Source: Acanthococcus lagerstroemiae
Taxonomy: Eukaryota; Arthropoda; Insecta; Hemiptera; Eriococcidae
Direction of reading: 5' to 3'
DNA length: 64,000 nt
NCBI GenBank assembly: GCA_031841125.1
Contig: CM063111.1
Location: forward strand, 38,514,955 to 38,578,954
The notes beneath the pieces were generated by a model that was given only the letters and a program-made list of their open reading frames with translations, made no database searches and was not told the DNA's origin. Every line of letters begins with the position of its first letter. Position 1 is the first letter of the stretch. Shown here in pieces: positions 21,939-33,485 of this stretch. Made by a program: the position numbers and the translations under genes.

Positions 21939-22202
21939 GGACAAATGGACGCTGTTCAGCAAAAGGAAACCAACTAGCAAAATTCGCTTTTTGAGAACAC
22001 GTGATTCGAAGTTAAGAGCCATGTAGAAACTATGTAACATAGCGTTTACTGATAAGCTGTTTTCAACGTGAATACACATTTATGAATTGGGGGCCCAATT
22101 TTGAAAAATTATACTGTATACGCTCTTTCCAACGATACTAATAACTCATTTTGTTCACAAATGTTGGTTGGTTCCCTTTTGCTGAACAGCGTCCAAATGT
22201 CC
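21939..22202. mobile_element. MITE family M1, copy 2 (reverse orientation)
   Basis: The inverted ends are long and well preserved: AGGACAAATGGACGCTGTTC on the left against AGGACATTTGGACGCTGTTC (reverse complement of the right), continuing through AGCAAAAGG. The reverse complement of the interior matches copy 1 at 2930-3163 through ATGAGTTATTAGTATYGTTG and AGCTTATCAGTAA. Confidence 0.8.
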
Positions 22203-23045
22203 TATGCGTCTGTCTTATGAGTAAATCACGAGCAGTCGCTTCCGCCTATAATTATGGGTTAAACCAAATGAATTATTCAGAGCGCCATCAAGATTTAAGC
22301 GTGTGGATTTTCATTACCCGTGCGCTATCAATGGCGGATTCAGAAAGCAGAGAACAGTCGTCTTTAGGCCTGGTAGCCCGTTTGCGGGGTAGCTACTTCG
22401 AATGAGTCGCACGTGTCTATGAGATTTTTCTTGGTCTGCCGCGTGATCTTTTTCCTTCAGGAGAACATCGGTTCGTCAACTCTAGCAATCTTTCTACGCT
22501 CATCCCGTGGACGTGCTTTCGCGGGGCACAGATTAGTTTTAGGGACATATTGCCTATCAAGTGAATTGAAGGGCTGTGCGGATTGAACGCGTGTCTTCGT
22601 TCTTTTAAATTCCAGTAACATGGAAAATAGCAACCTATGTGATGATTCATCTTCTGCAGGTCATAAAACCTGACAAAAACATTTTACCTATTTCACAAAT
22701 AAGACAGTGTAAATTTCAATGCCTTATACTTTTCGCCTTGTTTTAGGAATTTTTAGCATTTTGATGTTCTACTTTAGCTCCAAGCAGTATAGAATAAGTG
22801 ATTCGCTTTTCTATCTACTCAACAGGTTAAGTCACACCTATGTTCACTTTATTTTGGGAAATAGAACTGTTGTATACTAAGACCTGTCATTCCATGTATG
22901 TCCTTGAAACTGAACCCAGTCAAAAAGGAAAGGTGGGGCTAAAATTACCAGTGGTTTTTACCATTCGCGCTGTCCATATTAATAGATTTTGGAGAATTAA
23001 AAATAATATTAGTTACCAACAAAAATTATTCTTCGTCCTTGAATA
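22203..23045. other. Unassigned DNA
   Basis: A minus-strand frame at 22650-22417 ends in GKRSRGRPRK, which is loosely like a LINE C-terminus. It has no second supporting motif, so no call is made. Confidence 0.3.
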
Positions 23046-23144
23046 GTTGTTTCAGAAGTAAGGTCACACTCGTTGTAAAAGACTCAAAACAAAATCGAAA
23101 CACTTCAGAGAAGAATGAGTTTATTCGTGAAGAAATTTGCTATT

Positions 23145-23700
23145 TTTCTACGTAATTCCCCCCCCCCCAATCGAAACATTTGTTGAATCGGTGCTCAAGT
23201 TTTTCTGTTCTGGAGGAGTACCACGCCCGTCTAATTTTTAGGTAAATTGCCTCGATCACGTTACGCAGTTCTCCTTCTTTCGCTAAGCACTGACAGCAAA
23301 TGGAAAACCAAAGCGGACAAATCTGGCGAATAAAGGAAACGAGGAAAAACGTGTTCCATTTCAAATCCTTAAAGAGGGACTGCTGAATGAGTTGAGATCC
23401 ATGAGCCGGTGCACTGTCGTGAAACCACACGTGCCACTGCAAAAATCCAGGGCATTTGTTTTTGATAGTAGATTAGAGCCGAGATAACGTGTCATCATCT
23501 CGTGATAAATGCCAGAAATAGTGAATCCCCGGATCAGTGAGAACATTCGATGAGTGGCCGCTTTGCTCTTCATCAAGCATGTCTACTCGCCCTTCATTAA
23601 ATTGCTCAATACATTTTTTGTAGATGTGGCTGGGTGTCATTATCACTGCGGTACACTGCTGACAATCTATGACAAAATTTCGCAGTCCTCGCATTCATCG
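23145..23700 (-). pseudogene. mariner transposase relic
   Basis: Minus-strand frames carry an N-terminal part (NEGRVDMLDEEQSGHSS, 23694-23473), then a catalytic-region remnant HDSAPAHGSQLIQQSLFKDL in which the usual D-N-A context is altered. The C-terminal signature is LEHRFNKCFDWGGGNYVEK (23195-23145), which matches the conserved mariner ending. At least two frameshifts and a short span show that it is inactive. Confidence 0.85.
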
Positions 23701-24389
23701 CTCTGCTTGATTCTACGTAATATATGATACAGAACGTTAACTGCACGTTGTGCACTCTGTTCGCAGAAGCCTAACAAACATTTTCATTCTCAGTCGACTA
23801 TGTGTTACCCAGGGTCGAAACTATAGGGGGATGTTGGGGTTGACCCTCCCCCAATAATTTTCCAGTCGGCAAATTTTGAAACTGTTCATTCGAATTTTTA
23901 TTTTTATGCATGTTTGTTTTTTTATTTATTTTATTTTTCAATTAAAAAATAAGCAATTTTTTAAACATTTCGTCGGCGAATTTTTAGTTTTCAAAAAATA
24001 TTTGTCGGCACATTTTTCTTCTCCACCTTTCCAAACTGAAAGTCTAATTTCATTCCTGAAAATGGAGTACCCTGCACCCCTGTTACAGACTGGTCAGTCA
24101 AAAGCAGAAGGTTTCAAGCTGAGTATCGAACGTTGTTTGAAAGGTTGAAAACAAAGCTGAAATGTGGAAGACATTTCGCAAATCTGAAAGTCGGTAGCAA
24201 ATGTTGAATTTCAAATTTCAATTATACTATTCGGACTGCCAGGGCGAAAGAGTCGCCCTCTATAAATTTAGGCACGTGAAAAAAGGAACTATTGAAACCC
24301 GACATCTTTTAGAAAAATTCATCATTCTCCAAATTAGTTATTCATTCACTGCCTCGCTCCATCACTCACTCACTCTGCCATTCGACTAG

Positions 24390-24525
24390 TTGAGTTATTC
24401 ACTCAGTTACTCAGTCACTCACTCAGTGATTCAGTGATTCACTCACTCACTCAGTCATTCATTAATTTTCTAATTCATTCATTCACTTCCTCACTTCGTC
24501 ACGCACTCACTCGATTATTCATAAA
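24390..24525. repeat. CACT/CATT-type simple repeat
   Basis: Degenerate runs of CACTCACTCAGT and ATTCATTCA lie inside the centre of the composite element. Confidence 0.75.
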
Positions 24526-25030
24526 CGACTACAGCGCGCCACCGCTTTGAGCAGCCCGAAATCTGTTGTTATTAGATTCTCTGTTTGACCTAGAGCCTGA
24601 AATTTGAGGAGAAAGTTGAACATTTTATTAAAATCTAAAAGTTGAAAGCGAAAGACTTATCTTCCAGTGTCACAAGCTGAATCCGATAGCAAATGTTCTA
24701 TTGTTTAATACTAGCGCTGTACGGTCCGATATAGGAGGGAAATCCAGTCTGGAACGAAAATCAAAACTCCATGTATTTTTCCCATAAGAACGGAAGGGAA
24801 CTTCTGGCCCGGGTTCCCCTAATCCAATCGACAGAAAACTTTGTAGTTTTTTTGTTTTTTTTTGATTGATTTGATTTTATTGGAATCAGTTTAGGAGAAG
24901 AATCAGAAGAAATTCAGAAAAAAATATCATCAAGAGTAAACAACGACCACCTCAATGTGTAAAGGAAGTTGTGTGTTCCTCTCTAGTATTCCTAACATCC
25001 TTCCACCTTACCCTCCCAGAATAGGGTATG

Positions 25031-25351
25031 GTGTGGTGGGACATATGGCGATGCACGCATGCCAAAGTGGCCCCTATGACACCGCACCCCCGGTCACATG
25101 AACTACCCTTTCGAGTATCGCGTCAGTGACCGGAGGGACGCCTTGGGGCCGGGCCCGAGCCCCCATTTCTACGTGCCGGAACAGTGCGCGCGTCCTACCA
25201 GGGCCACCATGGAGTTCCCTACTGACCGAGGTCCGCACTCCCTGAGCGCTCGCCTGGAAATTTCAGGTCCCCACGGCCAGACGCGCTGTCTCTCTTCACT
25301 CATCCCTCACCTCCTTGTCTTGGTGCGCGTGTCGACGTAGGCAGGTGGTGT
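25031..25351. mobile_element. GC-rich retroposon family, full-length copy with target-site duplication (copy 2 of 3)
   Basis: CCCAGAATAGGGTATG occurs directly before (25015-25030) and directly after (25352-25367) a 321-bp GC-rich block. The block starts near GTGTGGTGGGACATATGGCG and ends at GACGTAGGCAGGTGGTGT. The 16-bp duplication implies target-primed or similar insertion, as for SINEs. No poly-A tail and no clear A/B boxes were seen. Copies lie at 38500-38782 and in part at 1412-1523. Confidence 0.8.
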
Positions 25352-25739
25352 CCCAGAATAGGGTATGCTCATGTGCGTAAATGTGAGTGCTTGGGGGATA
25401 AGGTTCCAATCTGCATTTACAGGGACCAAACTATTGGGGGGGGGGGGTGAAACACCCCCAATAATTAGGCAATCAGCAAATTTTGAAACTGTTTATTTAA
25501 ATTTTTCAAGAACGTTTGTTTATTAATTTCTTTTTTCGATTAAAAATCGGCGAATTTTCAAATTTTTAGAAAATTTTGTCAGCAAATTTTTAGTTGAAAG
25601 AAAATATTTTTCGGCAAATTTTCCTTGTCCACCCCCCTTCCCCTCCCCAAACTGAAAGTCAAGTTTCGCCTCTGGTGTTACCACTTTCCCGACGTTTTAT
25701 AGACCATGTGACCTTACTTCTGAAACAACCTATATATTT

Positions 25740-27820
25740 TGATTTTAACAATAATTTTGCTAGAATGTTTTAAAAATAATTGAAAAAATCCCCATACAGA
25801 AGTAGGTAAAGTCCGTTGTTTGTATTTATTTATTTACTTATTTTTTATTCCAAAGTGTCTTGATTGTCAGTATGATGATCAAAATTTTGATGTTACCATC
25901 AGATTTGGCGTGAAAAATACCTTCTATATGCATATTTCATACTGTTCTCGAAGTTAATGCAGTTGTGTGAATCACGATACGGATTTTTCCCGTTTTCTGA
26001 AATGTTTGAAAATGCAGCTTGAACTGTTTCAAAAAAAAAAAAAAATCAAATTTGTAATTTGGAAAAAACATTTACTATTGGTTTTTCATGGTAGGCAACT
26101 TGTGCGTCGGACAAATCTTATTGTACGCATTAAAAGCTGTCTTCCAACAAAATTTTTGACATTAATGTTGAAATACTCTGTATCTACTCATCCTTCCCCT
26201 TCCGTCGTCGTGCTCGCAGTAAAAGAACTCCGACATTCCTGTCCATACAGTCAGGCAGATAGTTAATAGATGATCAGACTGGCAGCCAAACAACTAGGTA
26301 AGCAACAGACTCACAGACAAACAGCTAGATGCGAAGCACTGAGCAGGAGGTTAGCTCACCTGAAGCTAGGGTATTCGAATCGGTTGAGCTGCGAATAGGC
26401 CAAGGTTACTTCATTTTTGGTACAGACAGTGATGATACGAGGTTCAGGGAGTCAGACAGCTTCTCCTTGAAAAGACTACTTGTTGGTGTTTTTCTCCCAC
26501 TCGAATAACCTTTTCAAAATTCGAGTTCGTTTATCTTTGAAATGTTTGACCCTTTTGTTTTCCTCCGATTATTTTTAGGTGCACTTGTACTCAGATCTGA
26601 TATTGTTACAGGATTATTTGTCCGGAGTTTCGAGGATGGACTTGTCAATCTCATTTCGAAAGTCTGTTCAAGTCGAGGGCGGCAAGTTTTTCTCCTCATT
26701 TGGGTAGATTCAGCCAGCCTTTCGAAATAATGCGAGGTTATTTGTTGTCAGTATCGAAACTACTCCAGCTTTTCGAATATGGGTTGATATTTTTCTTTCT
26801 CTCGCGCAAACGAACTTCGTTCACCGATGGAATTCTTCGAAATTAAGCTTTTTAAGAGGCATACTTTTCAAGGATGCTTTATAGTTTTTTTTTCTCTCTT
26901 TTTTTCTGTTTTATTGTCGCAACGATTTCGTGCGTATAACTTCGGTGTATGTACAAAGTGCAAGTATTAAGCTCTTCAAAAAGCGCTCTTTTGAAAACAC
27001 TCGCGCTGCATAAGGAAATTCGAGATTTTTGTGAAAATGTTATTCATGTCGTGAATACGGGTAATTCGAGCGACGCTTTTGAACGATCGATTTCACGTTT
27101 CCGGAATTCGAAACCAGAAAATTGGGCGAAATGGGGAGTACCGATTAGTAATATGGTTTAGATCGTGTTGGCTGAGAGAAATGACGAACGTTTTAAGGAA
27201 ACGAATCGATAAACGGTTCTGTCGTTTCTGGAATGCAACGAAGTTCGAACAATTTTTCAGAAACTTTCTTTCGTTTTCCGTCTCTCCGTTCTCGGTGATC
27301 TACTTGCTGTGATATTTTTGATTATTTTGATTAGAGGGGGAGATAGGTCAGTATTTAAAACAAATATGTAGTAGATAATACGGCCGATTGCAGATACTTC
27401 TTTATGAGAAAATTATTGAACTCGAGTTCAGTTTTCATGGGTATAACCTAAAATTCTCGAGAGGGGGATCAACCTATAAAAAGTGTAAAAAACGAAGCAA
27501 TCGCTGAAATCTTGAAATTTGGGGGAAATTTATATTAAAAAATCGTGTTTTTAGCCTCAAGAAAGGGAAAGGCAAACCCAAAACCTCCCCTTCTTTCTTC
27601 AGTTCGCCCTTACCAAACCCAGGTGCCATCTTGGAAACGATCACTGCATGGCTGCTGTGGTTCGGTATTTTTATGTCGCACATTGGAAAAATGAAGAGTT
27701 GGAAAAGTTGATCAGTTTCCCAGAATACTGAAGAAATAATTTTTATTTTGCAAACAAAATGGCGGATTGATTGTACCCATGTATTAACTGGAGCTGCTTA
27801 TAGTATGCTTTGGCATATTT
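25740..27820. other. Unassigned DNA
   Basis: Open frames at 26949-27161 and 27079-27312 overlap in different phases and show no domain. A loose array of CAGACTGGCAG/ACAGACTCACAGACAAAC motifs lies at 26255-26335. No gene is supported. Confidence 0.35.
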
Positions 27821-27829
27821 TTCCTCTGT

Positions 27830-28880
27830 GAATCAAGTCAGGTATTTTGAAGATATCTTTGCGAATCATGAAATTCTGAGTATAATAAGCCCTAATTTAA
27901 AATTGCATATTTTTGCATAATATTTCGATATAATATTTGGTATTTTGGAAGCATATTTTGAGCATATTTTATCAAATCTTTCGAAATTTCTGAATACCTA
28001 TATTGAACAGTTTTACAGAAAATGGCTCGATTTTGTTTTTCTGTGTAAAGAAAGGGGCGGAGGGGATTTGCCGGAAAATGCACAAGTATGAAGCCAAAAG
28101 TATTGTATCTATGCACTACATACAATGCCCTTGACGCAGGGCGGTCAATCGCAATATTGAGTGTTGAGGAATGCTTGTGATATCACAGAAAAAATGTCTG
28201 AAACGGAGTGGAATTGCCAGAAAAGGAAAAACATGTGCCACAAATGTGTAGCGCTAGTGTTTCCTGGTCGAAACATTATTATCATGTTTCTTCCTTCCCC
28301 CCCTCAATTATACAATGAAAAAGTCCATAAATATTTAGTCCAGGAAAAGACAGTGGATTTGAAAAATTTGAGTTCCCGGAATATATTGTTTACCCGCTCA
28401 GACGAATGCAAAATATTCCGTTTGAGGCGAATTTGCTATTTTGATCGGAATTCTTAAGAAATACCTGATCTTTCCCTGAGTTGAGCTTCAAATATCCGAG
28501 GAACCCAAAAATACCTGCGATCTCATACGAAATCGTGAGGGTTGGCCGCCCTTTCCTTGAGTGTATTTATTTATTTTTATTTTTTACTTTACTGCATTGG
28601 GGTACAACTTACTTGTGAGATAGTCTACATTGCAAGACTATGTATAATTTCATCATAAGTTATAATATGTATAATCTGTTATGTAAAATTATTAAAAACT
28701 AAACTGAATACAGATTTTTTGTGAAGTTTCATTTTCACAATATAGTGCTCTAGTACAGTAAACTCGCTGAAACAATGTTACCATTGTAATCTGCTCATTT
28801 TCCCCTCTAAAATGATACCCATATTAGAGCCGAATATTTTGGAATATTTGACTGTGGTTCCAGCGTATTTTTGGCAGCCC
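27830..28880. repeat. Interspersed repeat R2, copy 1
   Basis: The blocks GCGAATCATGAAATTCTGAG with a following TTTTGCATA-rich stretch (27860-28010), and CTCTAAAATGATACCCATA with GCATTTTTGG-like sequence (28805-28870), recur in the same order and orientation at 40290-40430 and 40740-40805. The intervening parts differ in length. No coding capacity is evident and the class is unknown. Confidence 0.5.
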
Positions 28881-29031
28881 TAGTGTTAACTATACATAGA
28901 TCCGTAGCGTGGATAAATACCCGAAGAGGTTTACTTCCATTCTGCATAGAGAGCGCTCACGTGCGAGGCTCACTTCATTGGGATATGGAATGGAATGTAG
29001 GAGCGCTAATGTGCACCCCCTAATAAAAAGT

Positions 29032-29312
29032 TGAGTGATCATGGAAGGAAATAACATTGCCGTAATTGGGAAGTACAGATTTTTCAAAAAATCATCGTAT
29101 AATAAAGAAGTGATGGACATGCTTCAGATTTGTACTGCAGTGAGCTACATATTAGAACTTGCGATTAGAAATTTGATATGCCAGCCGTATTTTCAAACTA
29201 CACTTAATTTTTTAAGTGCCCTTAAATGGAAAAACCACTTAGAATTCCATTTAAATAACCTCCAAAGGTCACTTGATTGCAACTTGAAAATTAAGTTTTT
29301 TTCTCCATGATC
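29032..29312. mobile_element. Small TIR element with GAGTGATCATGGA ends
   Basis: GAGTGATCATGGA at the left is matched by TCCATGATCACTC at the right, perfect over 13 bp. The interior (~250 bp) carries a non-significant 91-codon frame. The end sequence resembles that of the MITE at 13112-13335. Confidence 0.65.
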
Positions 29313-29395
29313 ACTCAGTGAGGGTTCACAAAATATCTGCTAGATGTCAGCCACTTTAATTCTGAGTCCCAATGCTTCACGCTTCCTCCAAGTTT

Positions 29396-29580
29396 GTGGG
29401 CACTGATCCAAGAGTAGAGCCCTACATGCACCATTTTGGAGCACTCCGTGCCCGTGGACGCCGAATCCGATTATGTGGAGCGTACCACGTAGTCTATTCG
29501 GCATCGACGGGCGTGGTTAGATCCAAAATGGCGTATTGTCCCGCTCGTATCTGTAGGGCTTTACTAACAGTTGACTGTGA
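29396..29580. mobile_element. Foldback (palindromic) MITE
   Basis: An imperfect palindrome is centred on AGCGTA at 29479-29484. The inner arms TGCCCGTGGACGCCGAATCC and the following GATTATGTGG pair with CCACGTAGTCTATTCGG and CGACGGGCG. Farther out, ACCATTTTGGA pairs with TCCAAAATGG, and GAGCCCTACA pairs with TGTAGGGCTT. Arms extend about 80 bp with small gaps. As RNA it would form one long hairpin. Confidence 0.7.
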
Positions 29581-29599
29581 AGTTCGTTTTAGGCTCATA

Positions 29600-30360
29600 A
29601 AAAAATAAGGAAAAATTAGTCATCTTCCCCCAGCAGTGGAGTTTGTAGTTAATGAACGTACATTCTTTGTCAATCATTATTTGTTTTTTGTATCAGCGCA
29701 TCAGTACATCAGTATCGTAGGTGAAAAGCCATAAAATAAGGCTTTCACTTTTGACGTTAGCTTTCAGTTTTATCACAGAAAACTTTGGCTTTTTTGCTTT
29801 TCACTAGAAATATTTTTCCAGATCTCAACTTTTGGCTTAAAACTTTCAACTTTTGACCTTTCAAAAAAAAAAAAAAATCACGAGGCATTGTTTATTGGTT
29901 TGTTGAGAATAGAACTTGGATGTCGCTTCAGGACGTAGAAAGAAAAAAAGGGGGAATTGGAAAGGGGAAGAGAGCTGAATAAATAACATTTTTAGCTTTG
30001 TGCTTCCCATCAAAAAATATTTTCAACTTTTGACTTTTTGCTTTTTACCGTTAAAATTCTCCAGCTTTCAGCTTAAAGCTTTCAGCTAGATTTCCAACTC
30101 TGATCAGTAGTTTTCTCGTGTTGCATTATCATTATTATCAAATTTTATAGTGACTAGGAAAATGGACCTAATTATAATGTAGCTTTACGTCGTGGATTGT
30201 AGATTCTAGTGGAAAAAATATAATTCCAAGAATATTCTTAGCATACTCTCTGGGAGAATATTCTCAAAATACTCGTGCTCAACGAAAACATTTCCATTGA
30301 GAAAATTTTCTTGCCCAATCCTGCCCATCTGGGATAATAAGCCAATCAATAAAGCTTAAA
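29600..30360. other. Unassigned DNA
   Basis: Repeated phrases such as CTTTTGACTTT and TTTCAGCTT(A/T)AAGCTTTC occur twice (29760-29860 and 30005-30090), so a decayed duplication is likely. No gene was found. Confidence 0.35.
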
Positions 30361-30376
30361 CTAATGGCTTTTGCTT

Positions 30377-31400
30377 TGCCAGGGTGTCAAAAACGCTCAA
30401 GCTTGTATCAACCTGGATAAAAAAGGGGACACATTTATGGTACACACAGGAGTAGAACAGGGGGATCCCCTGTCACCCAGCTTATTCACTGCACTACTTG
30501 AGGAAGTTTTTCGAAAATTTAACTGGGAAAATTACATGGCGAATTTTTGAATCACTTAAGATTTGCGGATGACATAGTATTAATAAGCGAGCGGAAGGAA
30601 GAAGTACAAAAAATGGTGGACGATCTGATGGTGGAGAATGCCAAAGCGGGTCTGGAAATTAATGGAGCAAAAACGAAGTACATGAGTAATAAAGATGATG
30701 GAAAAATTTTCATTGGTAAGCTTAGCATAGAAAAACAGGAAAACTTCATGTACTTAGAACAGATCATCACATTTAAAAATAAAATGGGTAAAGAACTGAA
30801 GGTTAGACGTGATAGGGCCTGCAGGGGGTATTGGGCGCTAAGATCCATCTTTAAGGGCAAAATGAAAATAAAATCAAAAATAAGGATGCTAGAATCCTGT
30901 ATTTATTCGATACTACTATACGGGGCACAAACATGGACGACAACTGCGGAGGAAGCTAAAAAACTACTATCAACACGAAACAGCATGCTAAGAAGTATAA
31001 TGGGACTTAAACTAATGGACAAAACTAAAATCAAAGAATTAAGAAACAGAGCTAAAACGAGAGACATCATATACTTAGTCAAAAAATGAAAAATAGACTA
31101 CGTCGGCTATTTAGCCCGAGAGATACCAGAGGGAGATGGAGCCAAAAAAATCGCTCTATGGACTCCCTACGGGTGCAATAGGAGGAGGGGTAGACCGGCA
31201 CCAAGGTGGAGGAAAGAAATTGTGAATAAAGTGGGAACTCTCTGGGGCAGAGCAGCCCAAAACCGTATTAGTTGGAAGAGAATTAGGGAGTCCTTTGCCT
31301 GCGAATGGGAGCAGAGTGTTTGAGGTGCGCATGGCGATGGGCGCGTCAAACAAAAGTGAATGTAACGCTCGAACACTTACAAGAAAGTCTTATTATTATT
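30377..31400 (+). pseudogene. 5'-truncated RTE-like LINE with 13-bp target-site duplication
   Basis: ATGGCTTTTGCTT flanks both sides (30364-30376 and 31401-31413), and the 3' end is an ATT-repeat tail (31389-31400). The coding part opens with GVEQGDPLSPSLFTALLEEV, then after a frame change LNHLRFADDIVLISERKEEV with the catalytic FADD intact. Then come LESCIYSILLYGAQTWTTT, RNSMLRSIMGLK and RDIIYLVKK. A stop precedes the last part, which ends with WTPYG, RRRGRPAPRWRKEI and WKRIRESFACEWEQ. It is a dead partial copy, but it is well bounded and among the least decayed LINEs here. Confidence 0.9.
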
Positions 31401-31413
31401 ATGGCTTTTGCTT

Positions 31414-31825
31414 ACGACCTTGAAAATATGGCGGATGCTTATATAGTTTATGAGGTGATTGGCTTAAACTTGTGGCTTGTAAAAAAATCTTCATCTGAAA
31501 TGTTTTCAATCTCAACTCTTTTCGAAATATTTCCCCCCTCGGATTTGAGAAACAAAAGAAGAAAAAAATGGAAATTGGAAGCTAGTGAAAAACAAACAAA
31601 TTGTTCTCTGATGTTGAAAAATGAAATAATATCGTAAATCAGCTGCAGAAAATTAGTTACACTTAAGGAATAGCTTCCAACACATTTGGCTCTAAACCTT
31701 ATATCTTTTAATTTATTGCCTAAAAATTCCTCATGGCCCCTATGGCCTCAATGTTATACTATAAAAGGTTATGAACTAATCATCCGGTCATGTCATATAG
31801 CTTTTGTTAAATGTATGCAAAACGT
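31414..31825. other. Unassigned DNA
   Basis: I see no feature beyond AT-rich sequence with short non-significant frames. Confidence 0.3.
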
Positions 31826-32036
31826 GGTCTGGTTGGCCGATGATAGTCGTTGTCTCGGAATCCGATAATGGTCTCGTTGGTGAGCCGGAATAGCAACTTG
31901 CTATATTTCGACCTAGGCCGGTTTTTCGGCAAGAAGAAAAAAGGTTTAAGACAGCCCTAACAGCTTCCCCGACGTCTCTGAGGTAATGCTCGAAAGGGTG
32001 AATCCCAGGGCTCGGGTTGTGAGCAAAATTAGAAAA
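31826..32036 (+). mobile_element. tRNA-derived SINE, family S1, copy 2
   Basis: The copy starts GGTCTGGTTGGCCGA, carries CTCGGAATCCG in the tRNA-related head and ends near TGTGAGCAAAATTAGAAAAA. The head is more decayed than in the other copies: the A-box lost AGTGG and the B-box became TGGTGAGCCGG. The body matches copies 1 and 3 through ATTTCGACCTAGGCCG, CCGACGTCTCTGAGGTAATG and CTCGAAAGGG. Confidence 0.85.
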
Positions 32037-32039
32037 AGC

Positions 32040-33485
32040 CCTTAAAATCCCAATGTACGGCAAAATAACTTCAACTCCCTATTTAGGACATTTTGGGTCA
32101 GTCATTGAAAAACTAAAGAACTTTATCAAGTCGAAAGAATTTCTCAATAAAATGAATATTCACATATTTACCGTAGAAAATTCAGTTTTGGGGGCCGAAG
32201 GGGCTCTTCTGTGAGGACACCAGATACACCTTTCATTTTAGAGAACCGCAAGAGGTACTGTGTACTTCCCTGATACTAACGTTGAATCGATTGTTGGTTA
32301 AATTTAAATCTTCCGACATCCTCGTGCAGATGGTATCGTCGCATGCCCAGTATTTCTTTTCTTATGTGTCCCACACTGTTTGTATTTGTTGGCGTGTGTG
32401 TGTATGTGTGAGTTAAAAGAAAAAAATGTACACACAATACATAATATATTATCAGTACGCCGGTATTGTTGTCCCGCGAAGTCATTCGTCGTGTGGATTT
32501 TGAGCACACCTTTGTTTTCCTTCAGTATTTCCATCCGGTATTGTACTGCCTTGGAACATGCTCCGGCAAGGGGCATTTATGAGGACGTAATGCGAGTACG
32601 GTGTCCGTTACTACTTACGCTGTTTTTAATTACTGGTTTAATTTTGGAAACGGATGCGGATGTTGGGCAGTCACGGATGGGCGAACCGATGATTCTCATC
32701 AGCCTATGGAAACGTTCTACCTCATCTGAAGTACATCGATGTATATCTGTCACATTAGAGACCAATAATTCAAAATTAAACTCTCTTTGCAGCGTTCGGG
32801 TATGTGAGAGTTGACTGAAACATCGGACTCGTAATTATTGGTGGCGTGTGGGTCCGTAATAAGTTTGTATTTATACCTTTGTACCGCGAAAACGTTCGTC
32901 AGAGAGACGCGAAATTCGAAACACCGTTGACATTTGTATCGACATCTGCCTCGTGCAGTTTTTCGACTACCGCCATAATCGATCAGATGAGCCCCCCCCC
33001 TTCCCAGTTAAATATTAAAACGCACGAATCATCAGTACAGGCGGAAAGGTAACGGTAAAGTATCGTGCATACTGTTTCGTCTAACTGTACGAAAACGAAT
33101 GAAGTTAGCAGAAAATGAAGTACATAAATGACGAGGTTAAAATAAATAGATTACATGAAAAAGATACCGAGAACTTGATATAAGTGGAATTCGACTTGAA
33201 TGTTGAGAAAGTGAAAGTCTATAAGGCTAGTAATTTCATGCAGGGGAAGTTCGGGCAAGTGATACCACTCTTTTGCGGAAATGACTGTAAAATTCTTTCT
33301 TTTGGATCAATTTCAAAGCTGAATATACCATTCAATAAAGCGTACTTTCAGCTACAAAATGGTGTATTAACATCAAAATTAAATTACTTTGAGGTGGCTA
33401 AAATTTGTTTTTCCGAAGCTGTTTTTTTCGATTTGTAAAAAATTGCCCGGGCAAAAGGAACCACGTCGAAAAACGTTCGATGTGA
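32040..33485. other. Unassigned DNA, moderately complex
   Basis: A (GT)n-like run lies at 32390-32410. A plus-strand 144-codon frame (32380-32814) and overlapping minus-strand frames have no recognisable domain. 32560-33050 is more GC-balanced than its surroundings. No transposon signature or splice-supported exon was found. Confidence 0.35.

Larger units (their letters stand above)
23810..25674. mobile_element. Composite hAT-like MITE: two direct ~250-bp units around a 1.36-kb centre
   Basis: GTGTTACC lies immediately left (23802-23809) and immediately right (25675-25682), an 8-bp target-site duplication for the whole block. The left unit (23810-24058) and right unit (25420-25674) are homologous in the same orientation. 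Each starts CAGGG and ends with sequence whose reverse complement starts CAGAGGCGAAACTTGAC or a decayed form of it. Neither unit alone has its own duplication, so the block inserted as one. No transposase was found inside. Confidence 0.75.
23046..25730 (-). mobile_element. mariner element split by a nested composite insertion
   Basis: Inverted ends GTTGTTTCAGAAGTAAGGTC (left, 23046) and the reverse complement of the right end at 25707-25730 agree apart from one base. TA flanks both (23044-23045 and 25731-25732). A transposase relic occupies 23145-23700 on the minus strand. Removing the 1.87-kb insertion leaves only ~0.81 kb, shorter than the ~1.3 kb usual for mariner, so an internal deletion preceded or accompanied the insertion. 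Confidence 0.85.

Noticed and set aside
22417..22650. LINE C-terminal fragment (GKRSRGRPRK)
   Set aside because: A single basic motif without neighbouring RT or endonuclease motifs is not enough.
29372..29608. A 78-codon plus-strand frame
   Set aside because: It is explained by the palindromic element at 29396-29580.
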